64,000 nt of DNA from Pontimicrobium sp. SW4. GTDB lineage: Bacteria > Bacteroidota > Bacteroidia > Flavobacteriales > Flavobacteriaceae. The stretch is from the NCBI RefSeq assembly GCF_039954625.1, contig NZ_CP157199.1, positions 2,418,001 to 2,482,000 of the forward strand, in the 5' to 3' direction. The notes under the pieces were generated by a model. The model was not told where the DNA came from. It saw only the letters and a list, made by a program, of their open reading frames with translations, and did no database searches. Positions 8,235-16,877 of the stretch are shown here, in pieces. Each line of letters begins with the position of its first letter. The first letter of the stretch is position 1. The position numbers were made by a program, and so were the translations under genes.

Positions 8235-9293
8235 ATGAATATTAAGATTACAGGTACAGGAAGTTACATTCCAAGCCGAATTGAAACGAACGAAGATTTT
8301 TATCAACATGAATTTTTAAATGCAGATGGTTCTCCAATAAACAATACAAATGAAGTTATTGTTGAAAAGTTTAAAGCTATTACTGGAATTGATGAAAGAC
8401 GCTATATTAAAGATCAATTAAACAATTCTGATATAGCTACTTATGCCGCCGAAAAAGCTATAGCTGATGCTCAAATTGACCCTGAAGAACTAGACTATAT
8501 TATTGTTGCTCATAATTACGGAGATATAAAACATAATACTGATCAAAGTGATACAGTACCTAGTATTGCATCACGTGTAAAGCATCTTCTTGGAATTAAA
8601 AACCCCAAATGTGTTGGCTATGACATTCTTTTTGGTTGTCCAGGTTGGGTTGAAGGTGTTATACAAGCGCAGGCATTCATTAAAGCTGGAATGGCAAAAA
8701 AGTGCTTAGTAATTGGATCTGAAACATTATCTAGAGTTGTAGATAAGCATGATAGAGATTCGATGATTTATTCTGATGGAGCAGCTGCAACGGTTATTGA
8801 AACCACCAATGAAGAAGGAGGCATTCTAGCACATGACACTGCTACCTATACTTACGATGAAGCTCATTTTATCTATTTTGGAGAAACTAATAATCAAGAG
8901 GTTACGGACAAACGTCGATACATTAAAATGTATGGACGAAAAATCTATGAATTTGCCTTGAACAATGTTCCTCAAGCAATGAAATCTTGCCTTGAGCAAT
9001 CTGGAATTCCAATTGGTGAGGTTAAAAAAATATTGATTCACCAAGCTAATGAAAAAATGGATGAAGCTATTGTAAAGCGTTTTTACAAACTACACAATAT
9101 GGATATGCCAGAAGGCATTATGCCAATGACAATTAATAAACTAGGCAATTCTAGTGTTGCGACTGTACCAACATTATATGATATGATTCTAAAAGGTAAA
9201 TTAAAAGGCCACAACATAAATAAAGGTGATACTATTTTGTTTGCAAGTGTTGGAGCCGGAATGAATATTAATGCTATAGTATACAAGGTCTAA
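8235..9293 (+). CDS. 3-oxoacyl-ACP synthase III family protein (KAS III/FabH-like)
   Basis: This 352-residue thiolase-fold enzyme has the full KAS III triad: Cys135 in LFGCPGWVEG, His269 in LIHQANEKMD and Asn305 in LGNSSVAT. Family members condense an acyl-CoA with malonyl-ACP or join two acyl groups. Length is slightly above housekeeping FabH (about 320-335) because of an insertion near residues 25-45 (EFLNADGSPINNTNE). It is not in a fatty-acid gene cluster but is followed after one base by a methyltransferase gene and then a glycosyltransferase gene, which suggests a specialised lipid or surface metabolite. The substrate cannot be assigned. Confidence 0.85.
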   Translation: MNIKITGTGSYIPSRIETNEDFYQHEFLNADGSPINNTNEVIVEKFKAITGIDERRYIKDQLNNSDIATYAAEKAIADAQIDPEELDYIIVAHNYGDIKHNTDQSDTVPSIASRVKHLLGIKNPKCVGYDILFGCPGWVEGVIQAQAFIKAGMAKKCLVIGSETLSRVVDKHDRDSMIYSDGAAATVIETTNEEGGILAHDTATYTYDEAHFIYFGETNNQEVTDKRRYIKMYGRKIYEFALNNVPQAMKSCLEQSGIPIGEVKKILIHQANEKMDEAIVKRFYKLHNMDMPEGIMPMTINKLGNSSVATVPTLYDMILKGKLKGHNINKGDTILFASVGAGMNINAIVYKV

Positions 9294-9294
9294 A

Positions 9295-9816
9295 ATGTAC
9301 GAAGGTAAATTTCCACATAAGCGTTATAAACTCACATTCCAATTTTTACAAAAGCACATTTCTACAACGTCTTCAATTTTAGATTTAGGTGTAGAAAACC
9401 CATTTACCCAAGTCATGAAAGAACATGGCTACAAGGTAGAGAATACTAAAGGTGAAGATATAGACATTGACACTTCAAATATTGAAAAATCTAATGCAGA
9501 AGTAGTTACTGCCTTTGAAATTTTTGAGCATTTATTATCTCCATTCACTGTTTTAAAAAGTATTAAAGCTGATAAACTTGTAGCTAGTATACCTCTTAAT
9601 CTTTGGTTTTCTTCAGCTTACAGAAGTAAAACTGACAAATGGGATAGACATTATCATGAATTTGAAGATTGGCAGTTTGATTGGCTACTCGAAAAAGCTG
9701 GTTGGAAAATTATTGACAGGAAGAAATGGACCAATCCCACTAAAAGAATTGGATTTAGACCAATTTTAAGATGGTTTACACCTCGCTATTACATTGTTTA
9801 TGCTGAAAGAATCTAA
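9295..9816 (+). CDS. class I SAM-dependent methyltransferase-like protein
   Basis: A 173-residue protein with a Rossmann-like start ILDLGVENPFTQVMKEHGY (residues about 28-46), where the usual GxGxG loop is reduced, and VVTAFEIFEHLLSPF (about 70-84), typical of methyltransferase family 11 (D/E-x-x-x-HL). It probably methylates a small molecule or lipid using S-adenosylmethionine. It begins one base after the KAS III stop, and its own TAA shares one base with the ATG of the glycosyltransferase, so the three genes form one operon. The short length and degenerate loop leave some doubt about activity. Confidence 0.7.
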   Translation: MYEGKFPHKRYKLTFQFLQKHISTTSSILDLGVENPFTQVMKEHGYKVENTKGEDIDIDTSNIEKSNAEVVTAFEIFEHLLSPFTVLKSIKADKLVASIPLNLWFSSAYRSKTDKWDRHYHEFEDWQFDWLLEKAGWKIIDRKKWTNPTKRIGFRPILRWFTPRYYIVYAERI

Positions 9817-10664
9817 TGGATTTTTATATTATTATACCAGCACATAACGAAGAAGACACCATTGGTCTTACTTTAGAATCACTTGTAAAACAAACATTAC
9901 TACCAAAACGTATTGTTGTAGTTAATGACAACTCTTCAGATAATACACCTCAAGTCATATCAAAATATGTCAAAAAGTATAATTGGATTTCATCTGAAAA
10001 TATTTCTACATCAAATGAACATATCCCAGGAGCAAAAATAATTAATGCCTTTTACAAAGGCTTAGAATCTCTTGATGATAATTTCGACATTATTTGCAAG
10101 TATGACGCAGATATTATTTTTCCGAATAACTATATAGATTCCATAGCAAAATTGTTTAAAAACGATCCTAAAATTGGAATCGCAAGCGGAATTCCTTTTA
10201 TAAAAAAAAATAATACATGGGTATTTGAAACTATTGCTTCTAAAAACCATGTGAGAGGTCCAATAAAATCTTATCGAAAGGAATGCTTTAATGAAATTGG
10301 TGGCTTAAAAAAATCTGTTGGCTGGGACTCCATAGATGTTTTACTGGCTCAATATTATGGCTGGAAAATTCAAACAGACAAAAACTTACATGTTAAGCAT
10401 CTAAAACCAACTGGAAAAACATATGGTAAAAACACGAAACACCTAAGAGGTGAGGCTTTATACAAAATGCGTTTTGGATTTTTACTAATGGTAATTGCCA
10501 CTCTTAAAAGTGCCTTTAACAAAAAACAAGTTTCATATTTTTCCAATTCAATTATTGGATACTTTAAAGCAAAAAAAGAAAACCAACCTTTCCTTGTTAA
10601 CGAAGAACAAGGCAAATTTATCAGACAATTACATTGGAATAATATTCGAAAAAAAATATTTTAA
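9816..10664 (+). CDS. family 2 glycosyltransferase
   Basis: A 282-residue GT-A protein opening with FYIIIPAHNEEDTIGLTLESL, the family 2 nucleotide-sugar binding start, followed by VVNDNSSDNT and the metal-binding KYDADI (DxD variant, about residue 92). GPIKSYRKECFNEIGG resembles the acceptor loop. No transmembrane helix is clear, although FLLMVIATLKSAF near residue 222 is hydrophobic. It would transfer a sugar to a lipid or glycan acceptor in the cytoplasm. Tight coupling to the upstream methyltransferase and KAS III-like genes suggests a shared glycolipid-type product (inference). Confidence 0.85.
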   Translation: MDFYIIIPAHNEEDTIGLTLESLVKQTLLPKRIVVVNDNSSDNTPQVISKYVKKYNWISSENISTSNEHIPGAKIINAFYKGLESLDDNFDIICKYDADIIFPNNYIDSIAKLFKNDPKIGIASGIPFIKKNNTWVFETIASKNHVRGPIKSYRKECFNEIGGLKKSVGWDSIDVLLAQYYGWKIQTDKNLHVKHLKPTGKTYGKNTKHLRGEALYKMRFGFLLMVIATLKSAFNKKQVSYFSNSIIGYFKAKKENQPFLVNEEQGKFIRQLHWNNIRKKIF

Positions 10665-10710
10665 AATATTTGCAAATATTATTTTCAAGATTATATTTGC
10701 TGCCTGTAAC

Positions 10711-10784
10711 GCCGATGTAGCTCAGCTGGCTAGAGCAGCTGATTTGTAATCAGCAGGTCGTGGGTTCGAGTCCCTCCATCGGCT
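10711..10784 (+). tRNA. tRNA-Thr (anticodon TGT)
   Basis: A complete 74-base cloverleaf: acceptor arms GCCGATG/CATCGGC, D arm with GCTCAG...AGAGC, anticodon stem GCTGA/TCAGC around loop TTTGTAA (anticodon 10745-10747, TGT), and T arm GTGGGTTCGAGTCCCTC. The CCA end is not encoded. It reads ACA threonine codons. Confidence 0.95.
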
Positions 10785-10785
10785 C

Positions 10786-10817
10786 AAAAAAGACACTCTT
10801 TAAAAAGTGTCTTTTTT
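10786..10817 (+). terminator. rho-independent terminator after tRNA-Thr
   Basis: AAAAAAGACACT and AGTGTCTTTTTT form a stem around CTTTAAAA, ending in a run of six T. It is symmetric enough to serve also the convergent alcohol dehydrogenase transcript. Confidence 0.85.
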
Positions 10818-10830
10818 AATTTTAATTAGT

Positions 10831-11868
10831 TTAGAAACGGTTGACGACCAAAACACCTTTGTTTTCAAATTTGTTCATCTTTGGTAGAGCAGCCGCTGCT
10901 TCTTCTAAAGTAATGGTTTTTTCTATGAGTTTTTCTGGATGCAATTTACCTTCAATTATCATTTTTAACATTTCTGGATATTTATGCGCTTGCATACCAT
11001 GACTGCCTATAATCTCGAGTTCGTCTGCTAGAATTCTATCCATCGGAATTTTTAAATGTTTGTGATTTCCTGTCATCAATCCAACTTGAAGATGTTTGCC
11101 TCTTTTCTTCAATGATGCAATTGAATTAAGACAAGTAATTTCACTTCCTAAAGCATCCATTGAGACGTGAGCGCCTCCTTTAGAGATATCTTTTATGGCT
11201 TCTACAACATTACTATTCATAGCATTAACAATGTATTGGGCTCCTAGTTGCTTCGCTAACGCTAAGGTTTCATTATTAATATCAATTGCTGTGACTTGAG
11301 CACCAAGTGCATTGGCAATCATAATCGCAGACAACCCAACGCCTCCACATCCATGAATGGCTACATGTTGTCCCTTTGATACTTTCCCTTGGGCTACAAT
11401 GGCTCTAAAGGCTGTGATAAATCGGCAGCCTAATGTTGCAGCAGTCACATCGTTTATTTCCTCTGGAAGTTTTACCAAATTAGTATCTGCATAATCTAAA
11501 GCCACATACTCAGCAAACGAACCATGATGCGTAAAACCAGCCTGAGATTGGTGATCACATACTTGCTGATTTCCAGATTTGCATTCTCCACAATTACCAC
11601 AACCAGCTACAAATGGTATGGTGACTCTATCTCCTATTTTAAAATTCTTGATATCTTTCCCAACTTCAACGATGATTCCAACTAATTCATGTCCAGGAAC
11701 ATGAGGTAACACGATATCTTGATCGTGTCCCATCCAACCATGCCAATCACTCCTACATAACCCAGTTGCATTTACTTTAACAACGACACCATCATTTTTT
11801 GGTGTTGGATCGTTGATGTTTTGAATGGTAATTGGACCTTGGAATGCTTCAAAAACAGCTGCTCTCAT
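10831..11868 (-). CDS. zinc-dependent alcohol dehydrogenase (MDR family)
   Basis: A 345-residue medium-chain dehydrogenase. Catalytic zinc ligands are seen in GLCRSDWH (Cys38) and PGHE (His60, Glu61); the structural zinc loop is [15 protein letters not shown]; the NAD(P) loop is [10 protein letters not shown] near residues 172-181. It would oxidise an alcohol or reduce an aldehyde. It is the last gene of the long minus-strand catabolic block, 35 bases after the fused E1 gene, so its substrate may be an aldehyde or alcohol from amino-acid breakdown. The substrate is inferred from context only. Confidence 0.85.
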   Translation of the reverse strand: MRAAVFEAFQGPITIQNINDPTPKNDGVVVKVNATGLCRSDWHGWMGHDQDIVLPHVPGHELVGIIVEVGKDIKNFKIGDRVTIPFVAGCGNCGECKSGNQQVCDHQSQAGFTHHGSFAEYVALDYADTNLVKLPEEINDVTAATLGCRFITAFRAIVAQGKVSKGQHVAIHGCGGVGLSAIMIANALGAQVTAIDINNETLALAKQLGAQYIVNAMNSNVVEAIKDISKGGAHVSMDALGSEITCLNSIASLKKRGKHLQVGLMTGNHKHLKIPMDRILADELEIIGSHGMQAHKYPEMLKMIIEGKLHPEKLIEKTITLEEAAAALPKMNKFENKGVLVVNRF

Positions 11869-11903
11869 AGTTTACAATGATAGAACAACTAAGGTAATAA
11901 AGT

Positions 11904-13973
11904 TTAGTAGTTTAACAAGGTATTAATTTTGGCTTTTACTTTTTCTGTAGAAGGAATCATGGTCTGTTCCAACGTAGAATTTAAAGGAATTGCTGGCATG
12001 TTCTCGCTACCAATGGTCATTACTGGAGCATCTAAATATTGAAAACATTGTTCTTGAATTTTTCCAGCCAAGGCGAGTGCAAAACTATTGTTACTAGGTT
12101 CTTCAGTGACCACTAAACATTTTCCAGTTTTCTTAACAGACCTCATAATTGCATCTTCATCTAGTGGAAATAAAGTACGTAAATCAATAATTTCAATTTG
12201 GTCTCTCATATCTAATTCACCAGACGCATTATAAGCCCAATGCACACCCATTCCGTAAGTAACAATAGTAAGCGTCTCCACATCTTCTTGTTTCCAAATT
12301 TCTTGTAAGACCCAAGCTTTTCCAAGAGGCAATACATAATCTTCAGAAGGTTCAACTGACGTCGCAGTTAAGGTTCCTGGAACTTTTGACCAATACAAGC
12401 CTTTGTGCTCTAAAATCACTACTGGATTTGGATCGTAATAGGCTGCTTTCATCAAACCTTTTAAATCGGCTCCATTACTCGGATACACGATTTTGATGCC
12501 TCGTATGTTGGTAATAACACTTTCAACAGAACTTGAATGATAAGGTCCTCCACTTCCATAAGCACCAATTGGCACACGTAGAACCATACTCACTGGCCAC
12601 TTGCCATTAGAGAGGTAGCAACTTCTGCTCACTTCTGTGAATAATTGATTGAGTCCAGGCCAAATATAATCGGCAAACTGAACCTCAACAATGGGCTTCA
12701 ATCCAACTGCACTAATTCCAACAGTTGAACCGACAATAAAGGCTTCTTGAATTGGTGTATTAAATACTCTGTCATCGCCAAATTTTTGTGCTAAAGTTGC
12801 TGCTTCACGAAACACACCTCCAAGTCTTCCACCTACATCTTGTCCATAGAGCAAACATTCTTTGTGCTTTTTCATGATCTCTTCAACTGCAAATAGAGCA
12901 CAATCTACCATGACTACTTTTCCTGCGCCTTCAGGAGCACGAATTCCAACTTCTACTGTAATAGGTGTTGGCACAAAATCGTGAGTAAATAAATCTTCTG
13001 GTTTTGGATCTTCGGCTTGTAAGGCTTTTTCAAAATCAGATTGCACTTTTGCTTTTGCAGAATTTTCAATGGTTTGGATTTCTTTATCAGAACATCCATT
13101 ATCTAATAATTGTTGCTTTAGAACTGGATACGGATCACGTGAACGCGCTTCCTCTAAATCGTCACGATACCATTCCATACGGACTCCAGAAGTATGATGA
13201 TTCAACAACGGAACTTTAGCATGAACTAAAAATGGTCTGCGTTCTTCACGAATTATTTTAATAACCTTTTCAATAGCTTCATAACTTTCAATAAAGTTGG
13301 CTCCATCAATGGAAATCGCATCTAATCCTTTAAATCCTTTGGCATATTCAAACGCATTTTGAGCTCTGGTTTCAGCTTCATTTGCCGAGATATCCCAGCC
13401 ATTATCTTGCACCAGATACAATATTGGCATTTGTTTTAAGGCAGCCATTTGGAAGGCTTCTGCTATTTCGCCTTCGGTTACTGAAGCATCACCTAATGAG
13501 CAGACTGTAATTGGTTTTTGATAAGTGTCGACTTTTGTCGACGTTACTGGGTTTTTTAAGCCTTGCTTTTCGAGGTATTGCATTCCCATAGCTACTCCTG
13601 TTGCTGGAATGGCTTGCATTCCTGTAGCTGAAGATTGATGAGGGATTTTAGGTTTATCATCATCTTTTAAACTTGGGTGACAATAATAGGTTCGTCCACC
13701 TGAAAAAGGATCTTCGCGTTTCGCCATTAACTGCAACATCAAATCGTAAGGTTCTAATCCGAACGACAACAACATCGCGTCATCTCTATAATAAGGAAAT
13801 GCATAATCTTGTGGTAATAATTGTAAACCTAAAGCAATCTGGATAGCTTCATGACCTCTGGAAGTTGCATGCACGTATTTTGAAACCTGCTTGAAATTGG
13901 CTTCGTACAATTCGGTCATAGCCTTTGCAGTACAAAGCGTTGAAAATGCTTTTTTAAGTGTTTCTTTATTCAT
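11904..13973 (-). CDS. 2-oxoacid dehydrogenase E1, fused alpha and beta subunits
   Basis: A 689-residue fusion: E1-alpha at about residues 1-320 with the thiamine-diphosphate motif starting GDASVTEGE at 161 and ending near QDNGWD, and E1-beta from about 335 to the end with LYGQDVGGRLGGVFR, NTPIQEAFIVG and RVPIGAYGSGG. It decarboxylates a 2-oxoacid and loads the acyl group on E2. Fused E1 of this kind is common in Bacteroidota branched-chain oxoacid dehydrogenases (family knowledge). Its ATG overlaps the stop of the aminotransferase gene. In this operon phenylpyruvate is a plausible second substrate (inference). E3 is not in the window. Confidence 0.88.
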   Translation of the reverse strand: MNKETLKKAFSTLCTAKAMTELYEANFKQVSKYVHATSRGHEAIQIALGLQLLPQDYAFPYYRDDAMLLSFGLEPYDLMLQLMAKREDPFSGGRTYYCHPSLKDDDKPKIPHQSSATGMQAIPATGVAMGMQYLEKQGLKNPVTSTKVDTYQKPITVCSLGDASVTEGEIAEAFQMAALKQMPILYLVQDNGWDISANEAETRAQNAFEYAKGFKGLDAISIDGANFIESYEAIEKVIKIIREERRPFLVHAKVPLLNHHTSGVRMEWYRDDLEEARSRDPYPVLKQQLLDNGCSDKEIQTIENSAKAKVQSDFEKALQAEDPKPEDLFTHDFVPTPITVEVGIRAPEGAGKVVMVDCALFAVEEIMKKHKECLLYGQDVGGRLGGVFREAATLAQKFGDDRVFNTPIQEAFIVGSTVGISAVGLKPIVEVQFADYIWPGLNQLFTEVSRSCYLSNGKWPVSMVLRVPIGAYGSGGPYHSSSVESVITNIRGIKIVYPSNGADLKGLMKAAYYDPNPVVILEHKGLYWSKVPGTLTATSVEPSEDYVLPLGKAWVLQEIWKQEDVETLTIVTYGMGVHWAYNASGELDMRDQIEIIDLRTLFPLDEDAIMRSVKKTGKCLVVTEEPSNNSFALALAGKIQEQCFQYLDAPVMTIGSENMPAIPLNSTLEQTMIPSTEKVKAKINTLLNY

Positions 13974-15040
13974 TAAACCAACTCTTTTTCAATTTTAACC
14001 ATCCAGTTAAAAGTATCCTCAATTTTACCTGTTTTAATTCCGTTTAATATGTTATTTACTTCCAATCCTACAGGACTTTCATCAGAAACGTGAATGATCT
14101 CATCTTTTAAACCAATGTCTTGAATATAGGCAATACCAACCGCTGTTCCAGTACCAAAAGCCTCTTCTAAGATTCCTTTTTTGGAAGCTTCTTTAATTTC
14201 GTCAATTGAAATTGGTCGTTCAATAACTTCATAGCCTTTATGCTTCAACAAATCAATAACACTCATTCTGGTGATACCATCTAAGATGGCTCCATCACGT
14301 TTAGGTGTTACAAATTTTCCGTCAATTTTGAAGAAGATATTCATGGTACCAACTTCTTGAATATATTTATGCTCTATGGCATCAAGCCATAACACTTGAT
14401 CAAAACCTTTTGCTTTCGCCAATTCTGTTGGACGAATCGCAGCTGCATAATTTCCTGCAGCCTTAGCTTCTCCTGTTCCACCTTCTGCTGCACGAATGTA
14501 TTTAGTTTCGGCATATAGTTTTATTCTTTTGGTAAAGAATGGTCCCGATGGTGAGGCAATAATGATAAATTTAAAACTTGTGGCTGCTCGCATCCCAATA
14601 AAAGGTTCATCTGCATACATAAAAGGCCTTAAATATAAAGCGCTTCCTTCTTGTGGTGGAATCCATGCTTGCTCAACAGCAACCAATTGCTTTAACCCTT
14701 CCACAAACAAATCTTCTGGAAAGTGTGGCATTCCCATTCTGGTTGCGCTTGAGTTTAATCTTTCTGCATTCTTTTTTGGCCTGAACAACATTGGAGTTTT
14801 TTCAGTATCTAAAGTTGCTTTCATACCTTCAAAAATGGCTTGACCATAATGCAAAGCCATCGCTGCTGGATGAGTCAGAATTAGGTGCAATGGCTCAACT
14901 CTTGGGTTAGTCCATTGCCCATTCTGGTAATCACATATAAACATATGATCTGTAAAAATTCTACCTAAAGGGATATTATCAAAGTCCAAATTCTCAACTT
15001 TTGATTTTTCCACTCTTTTTATTGAAATGTTATGCTTCAT
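13973..15040 (-). CDS. ilvE: branched-chain amino acid aminotransferase
   Basis: A 355-residue class IV PLP aminotransferase starting at the ATG of MKHNISIKRV; an upstream in-frame ATG at 15076 would place the palindrome-rich leader in the protein and is less likely. Visible motifs include GQAIFEGMKA, ASPSGPFF, the PLP lysine in GEAKAAGNYAA, and EVGTMNIFF, all typical of the type II BCAT group. It interconverts branched-chain amino acids and their 2-oxoacids; related enzymes also accept phenylalanine. It lies between the E2 and E1 genes, forming an amino acid to acyl-CoA module. Confidence 0.92.
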   Translation of the reverse strand: MKHNISIKRVEKSKVENLDFDNIPLGRIFTDHMFICDYQNGQWTNPRVEPLHLILTHPAAMALHYGQAIFEGMKATLDTEKTPMLFRPKKNAERLNSSATRMGMPHFPEDLFVEGLKQLVAVEQAWIPPQEGSALYLRPFMYADEPFIGMRAATSFKFIIIASPSGPFFTKRIKLYAETKYIRAAEGGTGEAKAAGNYAAAIRPTELAKAKGFDQVLWLDAIEHKYIQEVGTMNIFFKIDGKFVTPKRDGAILDGITRMSVIDLLKHKGYEVIERPISIDEIKEASKKGILEEAFGTGTAVGIAYIQDIGLKDEIIHVSDESPVGLEVNNILNGIKTGKIEDTFNWMVKIEKELV

Positions 15041-15062
15041 AATATTTATGTTTCTATTGTAG

Positions 15063-15107
15063 ATTCCACATCGCACTTCGACTTCACTCAGTGTGAAACT
15101 GCGGAAT
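15063..15107. repeat. composite REP-like palindrome (P1)
   Basis: ATTCC at 15063-15067 and GGAAT at 15103-15107 enclose an inner segment CACTTCGACTTCACTCAGTGTG whose CACT and AGTG pair. The related element at 26378-26423 has the same nested layout. It occupies the gap between the E2 and aminotransferase genes. Confidence 0.6.
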
Positions 15108-15119
15108 TACAAAAGCTTT

Positions 15120-16397
15120 TTATATTTTTCTATTTATATCAAATTGTTCTAAATAATCTGCCACGCGACGTACAAAACTCCCTCCTAAATAACCGTCAAC
15201 TACTCTATGGTCAAACGATAATGATAAGTACATCATGCTCCTAATAGCTATTTCGTCTCCTTTTTCGGTTTCTATAACTTCTGGTCTCTTTTTAATAATT
15301 CCCATTGCCAATATGGCTACTTCAGGTTGATTGATGATTGGTGTTCCCATGACACTTCCAAAGGTTCCAACATTAGAAATGGTAAATGTGCTTCCTTTAA
15401 TATCTTCAGGATCTAACTTATTATTTCTTGCTTTTACTGATAATTTATTAACATCAGAAGCCAGATCTTTTAAACTTTTTTTGTCTGCATCTTTAACCAC
15501 TGGGACAATTAAATTTCCGCTTGGTAATGCTGTAGCCATTCCTATATTTATATGCTCTTTGACAATGATATTTTCACCATCAACAGACACATTTATCATT
15601 GGGAAATCTTTAACTGCTTTTGCTACAGCCTCAACAAATAAAGGTGTGAATGTTAACTTGCAATTATATTTTTCCTGGAAGACCATTTTATTTGAATTTC
15701 GCCATTGAACCAAATTTGTTAAATCGGCTTCAACATATGCAGTAACATGTGGTGAAGTATGTTTTGAATATACCATACGATCTGCAATCATTTGGCGCAT
15801 TCTATCCATTTTCACAATCTTTCCAGTGCCTTTATCTAGCTTTGGCTGAGGAATGCGATATGCAGTTGGATCTTGTGTGACACTAGGTTGCACAAACTTA
15901 TATGGTCTTCCATCTTTTATATATTGAAAGACATCGCTTTTTCGCAATCGTCCATCATTCCCAGTGGCCTGAATTCGGGCCAATTCCTCAAAACTTATAT
16001 GATGTTCTTTGGCTATTGAAATAATTAATGGCGAAAAGAAGGTATTATTATTTTGAGCTGCAGTGGCTAATTGTTTTGGTTTCTTAGCTACCGATTTAGG
16101 TATTTGTTTCTCAACTTTTGATTCTACTTTCTTATCAGATGGCTTAGTTAGTGTTGCTTTTCCATCTGTTTTAATGATAGCAATGGTATCACCAATTTTT
16201 ATAACCTCATTGGCTTTGAATAAAATCTCTTCAATGACACCTGATACTGTTGATGGTACTTCAGAATCAACTTTATCTGTAGCGACCTCTAAAAGCATTT
16301 CATCTTGTTCGATGGTATCACCAACATTTTTGAACCAAGTTATAATGGCTGCTTCAGTAATACTTTCTCCCAGTTTGGGCATTTTAAATTCGTACAT
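15120..16397 (-). CDS. dihydrolipoamide acyltransferase (2-oxoacid dehydrogenase E2)
   Basis: A 425-residue E2. Domains in order: lipoyl domain (residues about 1-75, lipoylated Lys in EVATDKVDSEV), linker rich in Lys/Val/Ser, peripheral subunit binding domain (about 118-160, including ATGNDGRLRKSDV), and catalytic acyltransferase with SFDHRVVDGYLGG near the C-terminus. It moves the acyl group from E1 to coenzyme A. The chosen ATG gives the standard start MYEFKMPKLGES; the longer frame merely translates a palindromic repeat. The start codon overlaps that palindrome by two bases. It groups with ilvE and the fused E1. Confidence 0.92.
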   Translation of the reverse strand: MYEFKMPKLGESITEAAIITWFKNVGDTIEQDEMLLEVATDKVDSEVPSTVSGVIEEILFKANEVIKIGDTIAIIKTDGKATLTKPSDKKVESKVEKQIPKSVAKKPKQLATAAQNNNTFFSPLIISIAKEHHISFEELARIQATGNDGRLRKSDVFQYIKDGRPYKFVQPSVTQDPTAYRIPQPKLDKGTGKIVKMDRMRQMIADRMVYSKHTSPHVTAYVEADLTNLVQWRNSNKMVFQEKYNCKLTFTPLFVEAVAKAVKDFPMINVSVDGENIIVKEHINIGMATALPSGNLIVPVVKDADKKSLKDLASDVNKLSVKARNNKLDPEDIKGSTFTISNVGTFGSVMGTPIINQPEVAILAMGIIKKRPEVIETEKGDEIAIRSMMYLSLSFDHRVVDGYLGGSFVRRVADYLEQFDINRKI

Positions 16398-16415
16398 TCC
16401 TGCGTAGGCAGGAAT
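16396..16415. repeat. REP-like palindrome (P2)
   Basis: ATTCCTGC-GTAG-GCAGGAAT, two perfect 8-base arms. It lies between the stop of a GIY-YIG gene (16420) and the E2 start codon (16397), overlapping the latter by two bases. Confidence 0.85.
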
Positions 16416-16419
16416 CTGT

Positions 16420-16743
16420 TTATTGGTTTCCAAATCTTTCCGTTTTATTGCTTAAATTCCAATTCATACTTAAATCTATCCAACTTGGATTCATTTCTTC
16501 AATTAATTTAATTTTCCAGTCTCTTTTCCATTTCTTGAACTGCCTTTCCCTTACAAGTGCTTCTTTATCATTTTCATATTCTTCAAAATAAACTAGTTCA
16601 TCACAGTTGTATTTTGCGGTAAATGATTCTGGTCTAATTCTTAATTTATGCTCTTTAACTCTTTCCTCAATATTATCAGTCACACCAATATAAATTACTC
16701 CATTTGGCTTATTTGCCATAATATATACATACCATAAATTCAT
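16420..16743 (-). CDS. small GIY-YIG nuclease-family protein (copy 1)
   Basis: A 107-residue single-domain protein with the GIY-YIG core: WYVYIMANKPNGVIYIG (residues about 4-20), catalytic Arg in ERVKEH, and the conserved Glu in LVYFEEY. The domain cuts DNA in homing endonucleases, UvrC and mobile introns; stand-alone members like this (UPF0213/YhbQ type) lack a known target. The gene sits between paaY and the E2 gene and is bracketed by palindromes P2 and P3, 4 bases after its stop and 15 bases before its ATG. A second copy with the same bracketing lies at 18287-18574; about half of the aligned residues are identical by eye. Confidence 0.85.
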   Translation of the reverse strand: MNLWYVYIMANKPNGVIYIGVTDNIEERVKEHKLRIRPESFTAKYNCDELVYFEEYENDKEALVRERQFKKWKRDWKIKLIEEMNPSWIDLSMNWNLSNKTERFGNQ

Positions 16744-16759
16744 TCTTCTTTATTCTGAG

Positions 16760-16778
16760 ATCCCTGCTTTCGCAGGAA
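16760..16778. repeat. REP-like palindrome (P3), imperfect
   Basis: ATCCCTGC-TTTC-GCAGGAAG: a 5-bp perfect stem flanked by a mismatch, the TTTC loop shared with P4 and P6. It lies 15 bases upstream of the GIY-YIG copy 1 start codon. Confidence 0.7.
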
Positions 16779-16784
16779 GTTTAT

Positions 16785-16804
16785 GAACTAATGTTTGTTA
16801 GTTT
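16785..16804 (-). promoter_or_regulatory. putative second TetR/PaaR-type operator before the E2/ilvE/E1 segment
   Basis: On the minus strand the site reads AAACTAACAAACATTAGTTC, 16 of 20 bases identical to the palindrome before paaE (30119-30138). One half-site (AAACTAAC) is intact and the other has two changes. A TAGCTTTA -7-like element lies upstream on the minus strand at 16824-16831. It sits in the 134-base gap after paaY, ahead of the GIY-YIG/E2/ilvE/E1 genes. Confidence 0.45.
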
Positions 16805-16877
16805 GTTCTTTTTCTATCATTGTTAAAGCTAGGCAACTATTAATAAAAATTCTTTTGCTTAATTCTAATTTGCTTTC

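Noticed and set aside
10495..10749. Open frame running across the glycosyltransferase end into the tRNA
   Set aside because: It overlaps both the real gene in another frame and the tRNA and has no family features.
15041..15076. Longer start for the branched-chain aminotransferase
   Set aside because: The extra 12 residues reach into the leader next to palindrome P1 and do not resemble BCAT N-termini.
16398..16433. N-terminal extension of E2 (residues such as IPAYAG)
   Set aside because: It is the translation of palindrome P2; the standard lipoyl-domain start begins at the ATG at 16397.
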